Positions 1 to 13,048 of a DNA stretch of 64,000 nt are shown here, in pieces. Both the position numbers and the translations under genes were made by a program. Source of the stretch: Drosophila miranda (taxonomy: Eukaryota > Arthropoda > Insecta > Diptera > Drosophilidae); the NCBI RefSeq assembly GCF_003369915.1, contig NC_046674.1, positions 20,525,657-20,589,656 on the forward strand. The letters run 5' to 3'. Each line of letters begins with the position of its first letter. The stretch's first letter is position 1. The notes under the pieces were generated by a model, which ran no database searches, was not told the DNA's origin, and saw only the letters and a program-made list of their open reading frames with translations.

Positions 1-2540
<2,540 letters not shown>

Positions 2541-2741
2541 TTATATTACTCGTATTTGATTTATTTGGATTTTCTGCTTCTGAACAGAACGGGGCAGATC
2601 GCACTCTCAATTTTTCTTTATTTTCAAGCTCGGCAAACACCAATACTGCAAAATATATACGCAGAGAAGCCAGGCATTAGATAAAATATAAAACACGAAA
2701 GTGTCGTTTCAGTTTCAACTTTTCGTTGACAAATAAATCCA

Positions 2742-2811
2742 GAAATTTCTACTCGATGTACACTTTTCACATCAATTATGGATTTGGTTTTCGCTCGTGA
2801 ATCGAACTTTC
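2742..2811. promoter_or_regulatory. Two minimal heat-shock-element-like dyads upstream of Hsc70Cb
   Basis: GAAATTTC at 2742-2749 and GAACTTTC at 2804-2811 both fit the inverted GAAnnTTC dyad bound by HSF. A functional HSE normally needs three alternating units, and a clear third unit is not seen beside either dyad. They lie 240-310 bp upstream of the Hsc70Cb start codon. They are weak candidates only. Confidence 0.25.
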
Positions 2812-3006
2812 TAGCGTCCGGCCTTCGGTTCTCTCACTTGCTCCAATTTCCAAAACATATATTGAAGCGATTGAAAGAGGGGTTTTTCTGTTAGTTCCTT
2901 TAATTTTTACAATACGTTTTGTTCACTAATCGACTGTATTTTAGGGGGTACGCACGTTTTTGCTAATTTGTCAAAAAAATTAAATTTACCAAAACTTACC
3001 AATCGC

Positions 3007-3031
3007 CAGAGTGACCGCGGACTTATCGATA
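3007..3031. promoter_or_regulatory. DRE (TATCGATA) next to a Motif-1-like site
   Basis: TATCGATA at 3024-3031 is the DREF/BEAF-type palindrome. Seven bases away, CAGAGTGACCG at 3007-3017 is a one-mismatch reverse match to the fly core-promoter Motif 1 (YGGTCACACTR). The pairing is typical of housekeeping promoters. It sits about 510-530 bp upstream of the Hsc70Cb ATG and could serve as its promoter if a 5' UTR intron or long leader exists. Confidence 0.45.
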
Positions 3032-3129
3032 AGATATACGGTCTCAGAAATATACCCTCAGAAATATACCGAAACATACCGCCTCATTTTCAAAATATAC
3101 CGTAAATATACTGATGAATTCAAGTTCTA

Positions 3130-3420
3130 TTTTACATATTCCTCGTTTTTGATATTCCGTCGAATATTACTAGCTAGATAAAACATTTAGCCATGCCCAC
3201 ATAATTTTAGCCCATTGGTGAATAAATTTTCTACACAATTGGTTAGTTTTTAGTGCTTGCTTTTATTGTATTTTGACTAAAAAAAGGTTTAAACGAAAAA
3301 GTTCAACAAAAAAACCAGTCGCAATGTTGCTGGTATTTGAAGACATGATGCGTGTATAGGCCTTTGTGCACCCTATTTCGTAAATTTTAACCTAAGAAAA
3401 TGCCGAAAAGTATTAAAAAT
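3130..3420 (+). repeat. Dispersed copy of the roughly 200-bp repeat that is tandem at 7996-8720
   Basis: The stretch shares long blocks with the array 5 kb to the right: a TATTCCGTCGAATATTACTA block, an AGCTATGCCCACATAG-like block (AGCCATGCCCACATAA here), a TTTTGACTAAA block, and an AATGTTGCTG...TTGAAGAC block ending near CCCTATTTCGTAA. It is in the same orientation as the array. Beyond the last array unit the match continues into the same end sequence, so this copy corresponds to the terminal unit. It encodes no protein and I cannot name the family. Confidence 0.75.
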
Positions 3421-3430
3421 ACCGTAAGCG

Positions 3431-4666
3431 GTACACCCGAAAAACGTTTTTCTGCTTTCAATTGATGAATAAGTGTGACCACAGCGGAGTTTTAGAATAC
3501 ACCTTTAGTTATCAGCAATATACCAAAAAAAGAACATAAATATACCAGTGCTAATTTTATTGCAGGACCAAATGTAGATTCACTGTTACAAATATAATCT
3601 GTTAAAAATTCAAATTATATAAAAAACCGGAACCCTTCCGCTAGAAGGGGATGATGAACGGGAAGAATTTTTTGTTTATTATGATATTGAATAAATGGAT
3701 GAAAGGACCGCCGACTGAAGGATTCGAGGTGTAGAATATATATAGAATATAAGGAAGGATCGGTCGAAAATATATATCTCTTTGGGAAATTCTTTGTATT
3801 CAAATGTTAACATAGCACTTCTTCATAGTGCACAGAATGTGCTGCTAGGTACTACAGGGCTGCTAGAACCTATCGACTATCGATTAGACATCAGATTCAC
3901 AAAACAACTGGTTTTTAGACTTTTCGGACTAACGACCATCCATCATTTACCATCCATTTCGGGGATTGCCCGTAAGGTTTTACCGTTCCGACAATTTCCC
4001 AATTAGTCCACCATCCATTTCGGATGCTCGTAACCCGCACTTTTCTATGCGATAATTAGCCAAATGCAACCCTAAAGAGCAATGAATGGCAATAAAAAAA
4101 TAGTTCGCGCCTAGAAATATTTCAAATCTTAGCTCAAATTTTAAAACGTTGAAGATTAAAAAAAAAAAAAAATACAAATACAACAGAGACAATACAGAAT
4201 GGAGAGACCTGAAATTGGTGGTAACAAGTAAACATATGTACATATGTATGTATGTATTTGCTTTATTTTTTGTGATTAGTATTTGCAGCCATTAAATAAA
4301 CATCTTTTCACCATGGAAGCAGTGCCCCACTCCGATTGCATCCGTATACAACTTGGGAGGTTCTTTATCCAAAGGTTGATTGCTGGGTGTATGTTAGTCG
4401 CTTCTAGGCGGTTTGTTATAGCGTTCGTAGCCACGTTATTACATAAATGCTCCTAAGATGCCAACAAATACTCCTAGTGCATACTTTTTATTGTGAGGGG
4501 CATTCTCGATGGTAGCTACTAACGAGTGTAGTGCCGTCGATTTCCCTTTGGTATACGAATTTTAGTTAGTTGACATCAGTCCCTCTACCTCATTCCTGAT
4601 ATGTAAGTCCAACAGCTTTTCCAGTGTTCTTAGTAGAAAGGAGGTGAGGCTTCTAAATTAATTGAA
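3431..4666. other. Non-coding DNA, no gene seen
   Basis: AT-rich sequence with short ORFs only. Nothing looks coding by composition or motif. Fragments of TACATATGTATGTATGT near 4235-4256 are simple repeat. Confidence 0.5.
3472..3481. promoter_or_regulatory. Motif 1 core-promoter element (AGTGTGACCA)
   Basis: The reverse complement is TGGTCACACT, an exact match to the first ten bases of Motif 1 (M1BP site). It is about 970 bp upstream of the Hsc70Cb start codon, just beyond the repeat copy at 3130-3420. Which gene it serves, if any, is unknown. Confidence 0.3.
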
Positions 4667-4702
4667 TTGACTGGCCTCGCTCCCTTTGCCGCCCCATTTC
4701 AG

Positions 4703-5032
4703 GATATTCCATCTGATGGACGTTTCGATGGAAGTATGAATTTTACTGAGGGCTCGTATAGTGATGGCTTTGGTTCCACAGCTGGAGAGTTTTGGTTTGG
4801 CTTGGAGAAACTCCATATATTAACAAATATTACTCTTCATGTGCTACACATTTTACTCGTTGATTTCGATGATTATAAATGGTACGCAGAATATCCCCAT
4901 TTCGTTGCTGGCAAAAATGAGTGCAACATTTTAGATAGCCTGAGGAATTACAATTTCAATTTGAAGCTTTCAACAGAAATTTTTATTACACATTCGTCAG
5001 ACCCATATAATAAGTATGTGTATAGTGTTTGA
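4703..5032 (+). pseudogene. Fibrinogen-related domain (FReD) exon relic
   Basis: A good acceptor (pyrimidine run then CAG) ends at 4702. The open frame to the stop at 5030-5032 reads RFDGSMNF, YSDGFGSTAGEFWFGLEKLH, then LVDFDDYKWYAEYPHF. This is the order and spacing of the central FReD found in fly ficolin/angiopoietin-like and lectin-type secreted proteins, with the signature EFWxGLEKxH. The usual QRR before FDG is altered. After about 90 residues the homology stops at SLRNYNF. The DGDSL calcium-site segment and the cysteine-rich C-terminus are missing, and neither flank shows the rest of the domain. It is probably a decayed or transposed exon of a FReD gene. A fast-evolving gene with a distant 3' exon is possible but less likely. 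Confidence 0.6.
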
Positions 5033-5799
5033 ACAGTACGTTTCGCAATTGAAAGACACTTGTGTTGGAAAGGCAAGCGACCGAGTTTCGAGCCGATGTT
5101 TTAAACATATTTAACAGGATTGGTCAAATATTGAATAATTTGTCGAGGAAGTCCGCTTATAAAAAAGGCATTAAGAAATAAAGTCTCTAAAGATGGGATC
5201 ACACAAGTGTCTTATGGTCTGGAAGCGCACTGCTCATGCAGTGCATATTTTTGAGCTTGAAACCAAGTGCGCAAAACAAATTGTAAGTAGGAATGAATGG
5301 TTCACAATATCAAAAAGTGTCGAATCACTGACTAACAAATTTAGGACTAGGTTGGTTTTTTTTCTTCCGATTATTAGCATTATGCAGGAGGAATAATTTG
5401 AAACACAATTTACGGGGGGAGGGTAATGAGTTGGAGAAGGATTAGTAGTACTTTACGAATCTAGTCTAGTCTAAAGAGATCTCTCTTTTAGTCCTCCCTT
5501 CCTTTGCAAAACTCATCCTAGATATGTTATCAAAATTGGTTGTCGCTGTTGTCGTGCCGCTCTCTTGGGCATTTCGTCAAAATTGTGTGAAGGTAACGCG
5601 TTTCTAAGGTCACTAAGGTGCTAAATATGCTGAGTACTATATCTAAGTCCATCCAACGGGGGAATGCATCGTGCGTTTGGGTTTGAGTCCATGTTTTTCT
5701 ATTCGAGTCTTGGATTGCAGGTTTCTAGGTAAATACTAAGCAGTCTTGCCGGTCCCATCGTTTTCACTGTCATCGTGGTAATACGTTTAAGGTAATACA
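5033..5799. other. Non-coding DNA between FReD relic and ADP-glucokinase 3' end
   Basis: A lysine- and arginine-rich open stretch ends at a stop near 5178-5180 and another short ORF ends at 5396. Neither has recognisable motifs. The last few hundred bases should include the 3' UTR of the minus-strand ADP-glucokinase gene. Confidence 0.4.
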
Positions 5800-7475
5800 T
5801 TACAGCTGCGCTGCCAGGCCAGAGGCAGATATGTTATCCCCTGCGCCGGCCGTTTTCCTGGCCTCGCGACAGACTAGGACGGGGGCCACACAGATCTCCA
5901 CCTTGATGCGCTCCAGATCGCGTCCATATTGTACGTGCTCCTTCCAGCAGGGCACCGGACTGGCCGCACTTATTCGCATGCGAGGCGCATTCTCCTGCAT
6001 GGATGTGGCAAAACTGTCGTCCAGCACCTGGAGCACGGACTCCGGATTGATCTGAAGAGAAATATAACGCTTTAGTTCCAGGCAGAATCGAACTTAATGG
6101 GAACGACTCACAAACTGCGACTTGCAGACGTAGCGATGAGCGGTCAGGGCCGCCTTGGCGGCCGCAGCCTGCGTGTTCTTCCATTGTGAGTCGACGATGG
6201 TGAAGATTGCCTGATAGGCCAGTGTGTGTACATGAAGCCGCGAGACCCGACGTCGCTTAGGATCGCAACGACTCTCAACGCTGTAATCCTCCAGCAAATG
6301 GATGAAAACCTGTCGCATTTGATCCAGTGTGTGAGCAATGCGTGGATTGCAGTCGGTTGCCAGGGTGGTGCGGCCATGGGTCAGGACCTGCTGCAAATTA
6401 GACAGCTCTTGTTCGTTCATGCCCAGTGAGTCCACATAGGGAAGCACGAACTGACGCAGCTCTTGCAGCAGTTTCAGCTCGACATAGGAGGCCATCTCAA
6501 AATGATTCCGTGTATCACTGGGCTGGCTAATCAGCTGCATTTTTACTTGTTGCAGGCGCTTCTCTCGCTCTCCTGGATTAAAGCTAAACATATCCATCAT
6601 CTGGAGGCCACTTACCACCAGCAATTGGGGGTGGTAAAGTTTTAAGGCATTTGTCATCTCCTCCACTGCTCTGATATGCGGATTGTTCTTGTCGTTGTGC
6701 AGTATATAGCGATTGGCACGTGGTGCCACATAAGGACCCCAGACATCGCCCGCCATGTACTCCAGTATTATATGTATGTCATCGTCGGGGATCTCCACGC
6801 CTGCCAGCCGAATCTCCTTGGGCAGCAGGGGACGCATTCTAACAGAGAAAGAATGTTAGCTACATGAGGAGCTATTTTGAAAGGGTACAATATACTTTTT
6901 GGACATGTGTGCGCCCAGCAAGACTTCGGCTCCCTCCATGAAAAATCGCATAGCCATCAGGGGAGCATTGCCGCCCATATACCAATGGATACGCTCCTTG
7001 TCCATCACCTTAGCAAACTCAATCAATTGCTTGAACAACGTGCCGTTCGCCATCACCCGCCTGCAGGGAAGTCGGTTTAGGAAAAATGCTCTCTATTGGA
7101 TGAATATACCACTTACTCCGCGGCAGCACCGTTCTGAAAATAATATGCAAACGATTGCAGCAGCTCGTCTTCGTTTTTGACGACGTCCCTGGCAGATGTG
7201 GTCACTGTGGGGATCTTGTAGTTTTTGTAGTACCTGTTTAGGAACTCCGTGGCGTTGATTTGCAGATCAGTGCAGGCTCCATAGCCAATGGCCACCTTGG
7301 GAGGCGTCTCGTCGGCGGGTCTCTTTAGCGAGCTCTCGATGGCCAGGAGACCGGTGAGCAACACTGTGGTTCTACTTAGGGTCTGCAGCGTGAGGAATGT
7401 CTGCCAGATAATCGACACAAACACCGTTAACACCGAGCAGCCCGTCATCCAGCCCATGTACCGCATAGGTGACAT
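5800..7475 (-). CDS. Adpgk: ADP-dependent glucokinase (ADPGK)
   Basis: Four exons join in frame: 7117-7475, 6896-7060, 6112-6838 and 5800-6051, giving 500 residues. Family marks are a nucleotide-sugar kinase start VAIGYGACTDL (62-71), NGAAAE (115-120), MGGNAPLMA (148-156), and near the C-terminus KTAGAGDNIS, whose Asp489 would be the catalytic base of this ribokinase-fold family. Residues about 12-32 form a hydrophobic segment, agreeing with the ER-anchored or luminal location known for animal ADPGK. The enzyme phosphorylates glucose with ADP as donor, an alternative entry to glycolysis. Length is close to that of human ADPGK (about 496). All three introns are 60 bp or shorter and have GT..AG ends. 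I associate the fly gene with CG6650, from memory. Confidence 0.93.
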
Positions 7476-7995
7476 ATTTTGGCCGTAAAACTCGCTTTTG
7501 TTTTAACCGAAAATGATTGCCGGCTTTTCCGGCCTACGGCGTTTCTTTTCACACGAATGGATTTGGTGTTCTCTCAGCAACTTTACTTGGATTCTGAAGC
7601 AGTTTTCTCGTAAGCTACTGCTGTTTCTGTCCTTAAATTCTGTGCTTAAAATATTTTATTTTCCCAGTTGGCCGATGAACAGCTGTATATCCCCGTCTCT
7701 GTTTATTTCTGTTTCTTTTCAATGCAAGCAAATAAAGTATACGGTCTGATGAAAAAGCGAACTTAGCCCACTTAAGCCCCTTCCATTTAAATAGTTCAAC
7801 TACTTGAGGTAAATGGCGAAAAAAATTAACGATTGTAAATTCTTCTTGTAGATTCATGCTATCTTTCCTCTGGACTTAAACAAAACCGCGATATCTTTCA
7901 CCTGACCTGCCCTAACATTATTAAATTTGCATTATTTTCGGTGGAAAATTGATATACCCCCTTGGCTTATAATAGGTTAATTTTGCTCCGTCAAG
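7476..7995. other. ADP-glucokinase upstream region, no gene seen
   Basis: This should hold the 5' UTR and promoter of the minus-strand kinase. Pyrimidine-rich stretches are present, but I found no clear TATA, DRE or initiator assignment. Short ORFs here lack any protein-like pattern. Confidence 0.4.
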
Positions 7996-8720
7996 GATTG
8001 GAAACCACATTGCTCAATTTTGATGTTCCGTCGAATATAATTAGCTAGATAGAACATTTAGCTATGCCCACATAGTTTTATACGATGGATGAATCAATTT
8101 TCTACTTAATTGGTTTATTCTTAATCGTTGCTTTTATTGGATTTTGCGTAAAAAAGGTTATATATAGGTAAAAAAAAAAGATTTTAGCAAAAATGGGCAA
8201 ACAAAAGCAACAAAGAGGATAGTCGTTCATATTGCTCAATTTGTATATTCCGTCGAATATTACTAGCTAGAAAGAACGCCCAGCTATGCCCACATAGATT
8301 TATACAATTAATGAATCTATTTTCCCCATGACTGGTTTATTTTAAACTCTTGCTTTTGTTGGATTTAGTCTAAAAAAGGTTTTAGCAAAGAAGGTAAAAA
8401 AAGCTTAATAAGACATAAGAGAAAAATCGTTCCTATTGCTCAATTTTGATATTCCGTTGAATAATGCTGGCTTACTAAGACCCTCAGCCCTGCCCACATA
8501 GTTTTACCTCATTAATGAAACAATTTTCTAGAAGATTAACTACTTTTAAGTACTCCCAATTATTGTATTTTGACTAAATCAAGGCATAAACAAAAAAGTT
8601 CAACAAATAAACAGTCGAAATGTTGTCACGTCAATGTTGCTGCTAATTGAAGACTTGTTGCTTGTCAAACGGTGTATGAGCATAAGTATACCCTATCTCG
8701 TAAATATATATTAAAATACT
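7996..8720 (+). repeat. Tandem array, three diverged units of about 204-222 bp
   Basis: The block TGCTCAATTT recurs at 8011, 8233 and 8437, giving periods of 222 and 204 bases. Each unit continues with TATTCCGTCGAATAT(TA), GCTATGCCCACATAG and a late stretch like TAAAAAAGGTT. Unit 3 is the most diverged and extends into a tail (AATGTTGCTGCTAATTGAAGAC...CCCTATCTCGTAA) that is also found at 3330-3390. The array is non-coding. It may be the internal array of a non-autonomous mobile element or a young satellite. I do not recognise a named family. Confidence 0.8.
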
Positions 8721-10400
8721 TTTTTCCGAACTGTTTGGTTTCCTGTATATCCTGATCCCGATACTCGTTCTTGGTCTCTGTAAGAAGACACTAACTGCAA
8801 ATTATCGTTGAAATACCTTTACAACAGAGACTGACTAGTTTCTGCCTTAGTTAGAGAGTCGGATGACAAACATTTCCGCAATTCCATAATATCCTTTTCC
8901 CTAGGGTATGTAGAATGTTGTCCACGTCGCGGTACATGCTGCTCGTTTCTCGGCACATAAGTCTGGCCCATACAAATAAATGTTGCCGCAACATTTGTGC
9001 ATGGAATGCGACTCAAGCTTGGGGACGCGCCTAAGTTTGAAAGGGAATACCCTATGTTTTTTAATACATACCTCTAAAAATGAAATTTAATAGATAGATC
9101 AAATTGATTAAATATACCATTATATACCGATATAACGTAAATATACCTTCAACTTAACATCTTTTGTCTTTGTACATATATGGCCCGAGAGAAAAAAACT
9201 ATAAAAATCGATAATCTCTGCTGCAACTGGAAATACAAGGTGAAGCATGATATTTTATTATTTTGGATTTCTTTATTTCTTTATTTTCTTCGTGATTAAG
9301 GGCGTATTCTAATCGATATGACAGCTATCTAAATAAGATACTGGATCGTACTTTTTTTTACGCTCCATTTCTGAAAATCTGATGCATATATTTCACTTGT
9401 TTACACATCAATTGAAGTGTAGTGGAATACGACCATAACTAGGCTATTAAAAGTGTAACATCGATATGTCGGTGCAATCGATGTAGGATTTGGAGTTGGG
9501 CGCAAATATAGTAGAACTCGAATCAATATATGTGTTTTTGGAAGGCGATTACATAGGAACTGGAGGATGCTATAGCTTAACTACGGTCGAACATCCATGT
9601 AGCGAATCTTAAGGGGAATTCGGTATACGGAAAATTCGTAGTATAGAATTCGTTTTTGCAGAATATAGAATTGCAGTGTTTTACAAATAAATACGTTATA
9701 TAGCAAACTTCTGTGTTGTACGGTAATTTGTAATAGAGAAGTTCGACTGTAAAATGGTTTCTTTCCAAGATAAGTTTTACCATCAGGGGTTCCTTCCAGC
9801 TCATTGGGAATACTCCTAACATTGTATCCAGCTTTGAGAAATCGCTCAAAGTCGAGTAAAACCTTACTAACGAAATGCCGCAACTAAAAGCTATCATGTT
9901 CAAGAAGATGCGCTATGAGACTAAAGTCGGCGGGTACTCGAAGAGGTTCGATTTCATCTCATTAATTTTTGAAGAGACAACGCTTCAACGAGCTGTCTTC
10001 CTGCGTCACAGACCACCAAAATCTTTACTGCTGTTGCTGTTTTATACCCTTGCAGAGGATACCCTTACCTTACCCTCATGTTTGCAAATAATAGAAAGAG
10101 TGTCAGAGTGTCTGAAGTACGAGTTTATAACGTTACATTGCTTAAAATTTCCACAGTTCTTTTTTATTGCTGAAGTAAAAGGAAATGGACAGGATGGGAT
10201 CTTTGTATCATTAGGTTGCAATATAATCAGTTGGTCGCAACCAAAAGTTATCAAACCTCGCAACTTGGGACCACTGAAGATTAGGTGTTTGAATGGAAGG
10301 GTATTTATAGATACGGCGCTTGAGGCTCTGGCCTTTCTCTCTGGTTTTTACGGTTCCTTCTTGTTGCTTGGGCCTGTCGACTTATAACAAGTTGTTGCTT
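8721..10400. other. Repeat-rich non-coding DNA, no supported gene
   Basis: TATACC-type short repeats recur around 9110-9150, like those at 3040-3115. At 10043-10066 a TATACCCTTGCAGAGGATAC string resembles the start of an INE-1-type element, but the rest of that element is not visible. An open frame of 170 codons crosses 9875-10387, but it uses no domain-like sequence and overlaps that repeat-like start, so it is not called as a gene. Confidence 0.4.
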
Positions 10401-10808
10401 GTAGCTGGTGCTTCTTCTTCTTGTTCGTTGTTTCCATGCCGTTATTATTGGATTGACACAAGGTTAATCAATTGCACTAGGCATGGATGATCCGGGCGGG
10501 GGGAGATTGTATAGATGTCTTGTATAGGAAGTGTTATCTCCGCTTGTTTGAGGCGGGGTGGAGATCGGGGAGCTCTGGATTTATTGGTGGATATTAAGTA
10601 CAAAGTAACTCGTAGTTTCCCCATCATTGGGCCTCCTCAACGCAAGTGCAATTTTATTACGATATAAATATACTTTTTTATAGCCCCACATAGAGATCCT
10701 ATCTAGTTTCATTCCCCATTACTTCTTCCTTTGCCCTGTCTTGCCGCTAATGCAAGTGCAAATTTATTCTTTTCTGTTTTATAGCCCTACGGCTTATATG
10801 TATACAAA

Positions 10809-10850
10809 TCCCCATCCCCATCCCCATCTCCATTCCCAGCCCCATTCCCC
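10809..10850. repeat. CCCCAT hexamer repeat
   Basis: Imperfect CCCCAT/CTCCAT units. Confidence 0.8.
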
Positions 10851-11190
10851 ACCACATGAGCAAATTAGCGTCTATAAATTGCTTCTGAGACCTGGACCAA
10901 AGTCTGCCCGTTTGCCCGTTTCTATTTATAACAGTTTCGCTACCAAGCTCCAAGTCTTAAATGCCCGATTTTATCCCGTAACTCGAAGAAGAAGACACCA
11001 GACACACGATGACTTGTCGTTTGGAGTTTAGAATCGGAACCCCTTGGCGGGGACCGGTCAGAGGCCATCACGCATGACAAGTGTATTGCCCGAGTCTATC
11101 TCTGTCTGGTCTGGACACTATTTTTATCAGCCTGAACGAAAGTGAATATCACAAATTTAACGCTTCTCAGTCGGTCTCAGCCTTAACCGG

Positions 11191-11228
11191 CTGGGCTGGG
11201 CTAGGCTGGGCTGTGCTGGGCTGGGGCG
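11191..11228. repeat. GGGCT pentamer repeat
   Basis: Imperfect CTGGG/CTAGG/CTGTG units. Confidence 0.8.
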
Positions 11229-11819
11229 GTCTGTATGTCTGTCCTCTGTCCTTTCGTCTGCCTGTGTTCTCGTCTGTCTATCTGTCTGTCTGTCCGTCTG
11301 TGCGAGTGTGTTGAAGCTCAGACAGCGCCAATACTTGTTGTTGCTGTCCGGGGATACCTGGGGCTCGTACGGGACCAGGGTATATTCTGTTCGTGCGCGT
11401 CTATGCAACACACCAGCCGAAAAGATGTTAGAAGGTACGGGGACCGAAATGATTACGAATGAGAATCAAGAATCCAAATTGGATCATTTTCACAATCAGA
11501 ATACACTCCTTCTCCACGAATTTGTAAATTGTTTTACTCGTAGAGCGCGACTCTATTAGGCGTAGAGTAGCGGGGGTATTTGATAGTCGGAATACTCGAC
11601 TACGGCGTTCTTACTTGTTTTACTTTGCTTTTGTTCTTTTTCGCGTGTTTCGTATGCGATTCGATTGTTGTTGCTGTTTTGTTTTTAGTTGTATTTCATT
11701 TTATTCTATGCGTAGTCCGCCGTCTACCGTCGGCAGTCGGCCGTCCGTTGGGGACTTGTGGGCTCTATCCATATAAAATCAACATAATCGGAAATTCTAC
11801 CAAGCAGTTGATTCTAAGC

Positions 11820-12027
11820 AATTGACGGAGCCGGACGCTCACTCCGCCTCTGGCCTGGAATATTGATCAATTTCTTTTTGGGCGCTCTCTTGTGTAATTG
11901 TGCAACTCGTGTTCGTGTGACAGTTGCAAGATTTACCCAAAGCACTCGAAGTACTCGTTAGCCCGATATCGGTATTGGGATCTTCAAAAAAGTGAAAAGT
12001 GATCGCGACAACGATTGCACTTAAAAG
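11820..12027 (+). other. Possible 5' UTR exon of the GDSL lipase gene
   Basis: A stretch without gene-like ORFs ends in AAAAG followed by GTAAAG at 12028, a usable donor. A matching acceptor (CTCTCTGTGTAG) ends at 13036, 12 bases before the lipase start codon. The 5' end at 11820 is only a rough guess. This is inferred from splice consensus alone. Confidence 0.3.
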
Positions 12028-13048
12028 GTAAAGCCCGTGGTGATAGCTATAGGTTGTGGTTTTCGGATACTAATATATGTACATATGTACATATATACAG
12101 GTACATATGTAGGTAAATATATCTCTTCTCATGTTGTTATATTTGTCTGCGTTTGTTTCCTAAGTCTTTTGTTTCGTTTTCTGCTCGCTTTGTGCTGAAA
12201 GGAAGCAGTTTCGCTTAGTTAAATGAAATCAAAATTTAAATCAATCTTTATCACAACTGGATTTGGCACGCTCTCTAGCGTCTGTCGTATGTGGTTCTGT
12301 TTCGGTTCTGTTTCGGTTCGGTTAAACTCGGTTTCCCTATTCCTCGACACTTCCGCCTGCAGTCCAACATAATTTTGATAATTTGTTGGTAAACCTTTGC
12401 ATGGAATGATATTTAAATAAATGACACTTAATAGTTCTGCGCGTGAGAGATGAAAGATACGTATGCATATAAGTCGAGACGAATGGAACCCAGATAATTC
12501 GAGTAGACAGAAGAAGACGGCACAAATTCACGAAATGAATCCATCTTAAGAAAATAATTGTCATCGCCAAGCGGTTTTCGTTAAGACACCATTCGCACCT
12601 ATTCAACTATTCGGCTGCCCAAATATCCAAATGCCCAAATGGATTACTCATATCATTATTGATTGGTAGTTTTCAGAGATTTTGTACGAAAGTCAATCAA
12701 TTAGCATAATTTTGTGAATATTATTTAAGTCCAAAATGCTAAAATTTGTCGGTCCAGCTGAACTGCTGAGCAGCTGTGCCGCAAACTTATTCCAAAGAAG
12801 ACAAAACAAAATACACAAATCACAAAGGTGAATAAACTGAAGACGCCTGACTTCTGTGTAATGTCGCTGCTCAGCCGGGGAACTGGTTCAGAGTCGAGGA
12901 CGACGTCACCAAAGAAATCGAGAGTAAAACAGAGACTATACACGAACGAGCCCGAGCCCTACAGACCTCATTAGTGACTTACCATTTACTGATCTCGTAT
13001 AGCCCATTGTTTTCCATCCCCCTTCTCTCTGTGTAGCTGTTCGGTAAG

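Larger units (their letters stand above)
10401..11820. other. Non-coding DNA with simple repeats
   Basis: It contains a CCCCAT-type run (10809-10850), a GGGCT-type run (11191-11228) and a CTGT/CCGT run (about 11266-11302). No coding pattern was seen. Confidence 0.5.

Noticed and set aside
7996..8720. CRISPR-like repeat-spacer structure
   Set aside because: Whole units of about 210 bp repeat head to tail and are diverged. There are no short identical repeats with unique spacers, and this is a eukaryotic genome.
9875..10387. 170-codon plus-strand ORF
   Set aside because: No motif, signal or splice support. It runs through a TATACCCTTGCAGAGG-type repeat start, so it is probably chance openness in repeat DNA.
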